Positions 10,050 through 12,930 of a DNA stretch of 12,930 nucleotides are shown here, one piece after another. Each line of letters begins with the position of its first letter. Position 1 is the stretch's first letter. The DNA lies in contig JAEPRB010000575.1 of the NCBI GenBank assembly GCA_016758965.1, positions 1 through 12,930 on the forward strand, read 5' to 3'. The stretch is from Circinella minor (lineage: Eukaryota; Mucoromycota; Mucoromycetes; Mucorales; Lichtheimiaceae). Both the position numbers and the translations under genes were made by a program. Under the pieces are notes generated by a model that worked only from the letters and a program-made list of their open reading frames with translations, was not told the origin of the DNA and ran no database searches.

Positions 10050-10121
10050 TAAAGAGAGATAAAAAAAAAAGGAAAGTAAAGGGAAAAGAAAAGAAAAGCG
10101 AAAAGATAAAAAGAAAAAGAG
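10050..10121 (-). other. Purine-rich tract at the 3' end of the HMG-like gene
   Basis: Nearly unbroken A/G on the + strand, hence a pyrimidine tract on the transcribed minus strand starting a few bases after the stop at 10125. It lies where 3' end formation would occur and could act in termination or polyadenylation. It could also be simple low-complexity DNA. Confidence 0.35.
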
Positions 10122-10124
10122 CAA

Positions 10125-11955
10125 TTATTGTTGCTTCGTGCGTTCCAATTCTTGCATTAACGCTTGTAGACGTTGTTCTGCTTCTTCTTCCTCTTCATAA
10201 TTCCGTTGTTCCTCCTGTTCGATTTGTTGCTGCAGTTGCTGAGTCTGCAACTGTTGTACTTGTTCTTGAGAAGGTCGTACTTGTTCTTGGGAAGATTGTA
10301 CCTCTGTGATTGGTTCGTACCTAATGCGACGACTTTCGTTATTGGTACGAGTCAACATCAGAATTGTTGCTCTGTCTTCATTAGTAAGATCGCTAGGACG
10401 TTTACAATCAATATCCGAAGGCCAATTAACAAGCTTGACCTTCTTGTGCATTCTCCGTTCTGAGTAAGCAGCAAACCTTTTACGGGTTTTACGAGGATCG
10501 ACTTTATCTACGGCTTCCTCTATTATGGGTACAAAATGTTAATCACAAAGTAGCCAAATTTTATTACAGATACAAAATATGCTTTATCAAGTGGATATAC
10601 ATATGGTATGATTTAAGCGTGTGACTACTTATTTCATAATTATCAGCATGCTGTGAGCTATGGAGGGTCGACCTGTTTGCATTTGCAACATCAGCACCAG
10701 GACGACGAACATGGATTGATCCATTTTTTGAAGCGGAAACATCAACAAGGACCACATTGGAACCAATATTTTCGGCAGAGGTGCCAATGTTTTCTATATT
10801 TGATAAGTAGTAGTTTTAATGAATTTATAAAACATGTTTGTCAGAAAAAAAGCGAGCGTGTCAGTTACAAAAATACACTACATACACACATCTCGTCATC
10901 TCTCCTTACTCTACAGCTTTCAGTCTCTTTCCATCCTTTCATGTATGTCACTTACGCTCCAATTGTCTGTTGAAATTAATCATTTCAACTCGAAAACTGT
11001 TAATCATTGTTGATGGGGAAAATTTTACAGCATCAGTATCCAGATCATTCATGAATTTAACACCACCAACTACAAACCATCAATAAAAATTATTTTCGTT
11101 AGTTGATACTATTTTTCACTGCTGTAATTCGATCAAGTAAATTACTAGAACCGTAACCGTTGCTGCTAGGTTGAACACTTTTATGCGGTTCATGGCTGCC
11201 GGCAGCAAGAATGCATGCACTTTCAACACCACACTCACTTCGGAGCAATGAAATATTGCGGTTAAGGCAACTAATTAGTTGCCAGTAACGTGTTTCCATG
11301 CTGCCCTTTGTAACTATGTCACTGAGATGGTTAGCAATGTTGAATTTATGGGCTTCATCCTTCCACCACTTCTTCACATTTTCCTCGAGGCTTTTCCAAA
11401 CTAAAGCTTTCTGCTTCATGATGGTCCCAGCTTGCTTGGGATCACTCGCGAGGAGCTGCTTGTCTAATATAATTATAAAAAAACACACGTTAGTCCTTGA
11501 TAATTCATCAAACATATTAAATATTTACAACCTTCAGGAGTGTAGGTAGAAGAGAGAAAATGCGTGTATGCATTTTTTTTTCCAAAATTCCTGTGAAGAA
11601 CAGGCAAGGATGAAGCACCAAAAGATTCAACATCTCGGTTGAATCTCGAGGCGATCTCTTGACGCCGGTTCACTAACAATTCAGCTGCTGCTTTTTCAGC
11701 TAGCTCCAGTTCCATGCTGATGGCTGCTTGTTCGTCATCGATTTCATCAACATTATTGTTGTTGTTGCTGCCATCATCAGTAGTCATCTCACTACCCGAA
11801 CGAAGAATTTCGCTATTTATTTGGTTCAAAAAGGTCGAACGATCAAAAACTAATCTTTCTATATCAGCATCGATTTTCAACACGTCAATTTTGGCAAAAG
11901 CTTCAAAAAAAACAGAGCGAAGTTGCTGGAGTTTTTCAATATGATTAAGGGTCAT
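10125..11955 (-). CDS. HMG-box-like protein, five exons
   Basis: Model on the minus strand: 11955-11532, 11463-11110, 11069-10956, 10793-10629, 10519-10125; all junctions GT-AG and in phase, 483 residues. Start is the first ATG of the open first exon. Visible parts: helical N-terminus (1-50); Asn/Asp-rich linker (57-74); HMG-box-like region (about 125-187) with NAYTHF, P149, ALVWKSL and KKWWKDEAHKFN, the usual spacing of aromatic and Trp core residues; conserved-looking helix with CGVESACILA (about 205-231); basic segment RKTRKRF (362-368); KVKLVNWP (379-386) followed by PSDL; Q/E-rich coiled coil (424-483). The WP motif after an HMG-like or central domain resembles fungal proteins I have seen among uncharacterised basidiomycete sequences; this is recollection. 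HMG boxes bend DNA, so a role in bringing transposon ends together or in host regulation is possible. The third intron model is uncertain: intron 11070-11109 is only 40 bp, and if it is not real the region is two genes, the second starting near 11052. Confidence 0.72.
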
Positions 11956-12064
11956 TTTATGAGAGTAATGTAATCGAAAGATAATAGGAGTATACACCCC
12001 TCTCAATTTATTATTATTAGTAGAATCATTCAAAGGCCGCAGAATCACGATTATACAATGTCAC

Positions 12065-12124
12065 TGCGGTGAAAATAATTTAACTGCGGTTTGCGGTCGC
12101 TTAAATATACTGAACCGCACTCAT
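12065..12124. repeat. Right terminal inverted repeat with TGCGGT boxes
   Basis: Ends in AACCGCACTCAT (12113-12124), the exact reverse complement of 744-755. Inward of it are TATACTG (12105-12111), TTGCGGTCGCTT (12091-12102), then TGCGGT at 12085-12090 and again at 12065-12070. Read from the outside in, this reproduces the box order of the left end, with spacing changes of a few bases and a longer gap before the innermost box. Confidence 0.9.
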
Positions 12125-12300
12125 CATACGCCAGTAATCAAGAGCTGATTGAAGGGGTGTCACCAGCTGAATTTTCATACGTAATGGTTGCACTTAACGA
12201 TTATCTTCCACTTAATCATATTCAACTTCATAATAATTTATGTAAAGAAATAGATACATTTATGGAGAAAGAATTTTATCATTTTTTAGAAGAAAATATA
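12125..12300 (+). CDS. Possible host exon next to the right end
   Basis: Directly after the right terminal repeat, the frame (codon starts 12127, 12130...) reads SYASNQELIEGVSPAEF and continues through LNDYLPLNHIQLHNN to FLEENI. Codon use and GC are better than in nearby DNA, and it passes into A-rich low-complexity sequence after about 12300. There is no start codon of its own in the flank, so it would be an internal exon or a gene cut by the insertion. I do not recognise the protein. Confidence 0.3.
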
Positions 12301-12406
12301 ATAAAAAAAATCCAAAAAAAAACAAATAAAAAAATAAAAGAATTATTTTCACATGATCATTTTTTATATATAAATATACATAGTAATTTTTGTACACATA
12401 AGATAA

Positions 12407-12643
12407 AAAAAAAAAAGAGATGGGGAGTTTTGTAGTAAAAAAATAACAAAAAATGGTAGTAAAAAAAAGTATGTATGTACTAAACATAATTCTGATCATA
12501 TTCCAAGAAAAAGAAATAAAAAGGCTATACAAAAGGTAGATAATCTAATTATAAAAAGAAAAAAAAAGGAAAAAAAAAGAAAGCCTATAAAGATAAGTAT
12601 AGGTAATCCTTTTTTTCTATGCTTTAATAATATTCTCCTGTGA
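12407..12643 (+). CDS. Lysine-rich open frame, possible exon
   Basis: A frame of about 78 codons opens after a stop at 12404-12406 and ends at TGA 12641-12643. It is Lys/Asn/Ile-rich, with a more varied stretch reading KYVCTKHNSDHIPRKRNKK. The bias may be only A-rich DNA, but the varied stretch could be a real exon of a flanking gene. No family recognised. Confidence 0.2.
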   Translation, partial: KKKRDGEFCSKKITKNGSKKKYVCTKHNSDHIPRKRNKKAIQKVDNLIIKRKKKEKKRKPIKISIGNPFFLCFNNILL

Positions 12644-12930
12644 ATCTTTTATATAATTTTAATAAATAATATGCTTATTTTATAATATACCTAGACTATG
12701 TCTTTCAACATATGCTTTTAATAATTCTTTTTGATTAAACATATCAATAGATAACCAACTATTATCATTATTACTATGATGAATAAACAATATCTAAAAT
12801 ATTTATGGTGCATACATTTTATAACCTAAATTTTTTTTGCCTAGCTTTGAAGGGTTATAATTAAGCATACACACCACTAAAACAAAAAATAAACCATAGA
12901 AATGAAAGATACAACGATTAAAAATAAAAC
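12644..12930. other. Right flank, nothing recognised
   Basis: AT-rich DNA with frequent stops in all frames. No gene, RNA or repeat array was seen. Confidence 0.5.

Larger units (their letters stand above)
744..12124. mobile_element. KDZ-superfamily DNA transposon, apparently full length, three genes
   Basis: The two ends carry imperfect inverted repeats sharing a perfect 12-base terminus (ATGAGTGCGGTT at 744-755, its reverse complement at 12113-12124). Between them lie a KDZ transposase, an HMG-box-like gene and an orphan gene, with long AT-rich spacers and an inverted tandem array near the middle. KDZ transposases are known from fungi and other eukaryotes, often in large multi-gene elements; that is family knowledge. 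No convincing target-site duplication is visible: the eight bases outside each end (736-743 and 12125-12132) do not match. The extent is therefore set by the terminal repeats alone. The transposase has one in-frame stop, so this copy may be non-autonomous unless the stop is spliced out or read through. Confidence 0.87.

Noticed and set aside
744..12124. TET/JBP dioxygenase as cargo, known from some fungal KDZ elements
   Set aside because: Neither of the two accessory genes shows the HxD...H iron-binding pattern of that family.

Overview
The window looks like AT-rich fungal DNA. Spacers have very low GC, introns are short (about 40-160 bp, mostly 63-101 bp, GT-AG), and coding exons are clearly more GC-rich than what surrounds them. 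An early-diverging lineage (Mucoromycota in the broad sense, Mucoromycotina or Glomeromycotina) is my best guess from base composition and gene style. It is inference, not proof.

Almost the whole window (about 744-12124, 11.4 kb) is best read as one DNA transposon of the KDZ (Kyakuja-Dileera-Zisupton) superfamily. Its ends are inverted repeats that begin with the same 12 bases (ATGAGTGCGGTT) and then carry the same ordered set of ACCGCA/TGCGGT boxes. The two outer genes start just inside the ends and point inward.

Layout: (a) 1-743, left flank: AT-rich, a (TA)n run, perhaps a scrap of host exon at the very start. (b) 744-812, left terminal repeat. (c) 892-3908, + strand: KDZ transposase of 11 exons with the characteristic motifs (CxC-type cysteine cluster, DGNF, CxCxxHG, YDxxC, GHxxxCQ, DGExxER). 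Exon 1 has one in-frame TAG. (d) 3909-5710: non-coding, with a degenerate ~20-bp minisatellite. (e) 5711-6378: a 14-copy, ~50-bp repeat array that reverses orientation (10 forward, 4 reverse), giving a large foldback close to the midpoint of the element. (f) 6379-7828: AT-rich, no gene seen. (g) 7829-8542, - strand: an unrecognised 237-residue protein with a basic N-terminal part and a C-terminal SUMO-interaction-like motif. (h) 8543-10124: mostly AT-rich spacer. (i) 10125-11955, - strand: five-exon gene for a predicted HMG-box-like protein of 483 residues with a 'WP' motif and a Q/E-rich coiled-coil tail. (j) 12065-12124, right terminal repeat. (k) 12125-12930: right flank with two short coding-like open frames and AT-rich DNA.

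The transposase would cut at the terminal repeats. The HMG-like protein could bend DNA or help pair the ends. The SIM-like protein could link the element to host SUMO/chromatin pathways. The last two roles are inference. The most unusual structure is the central foldback array; I know of no standard role for it.
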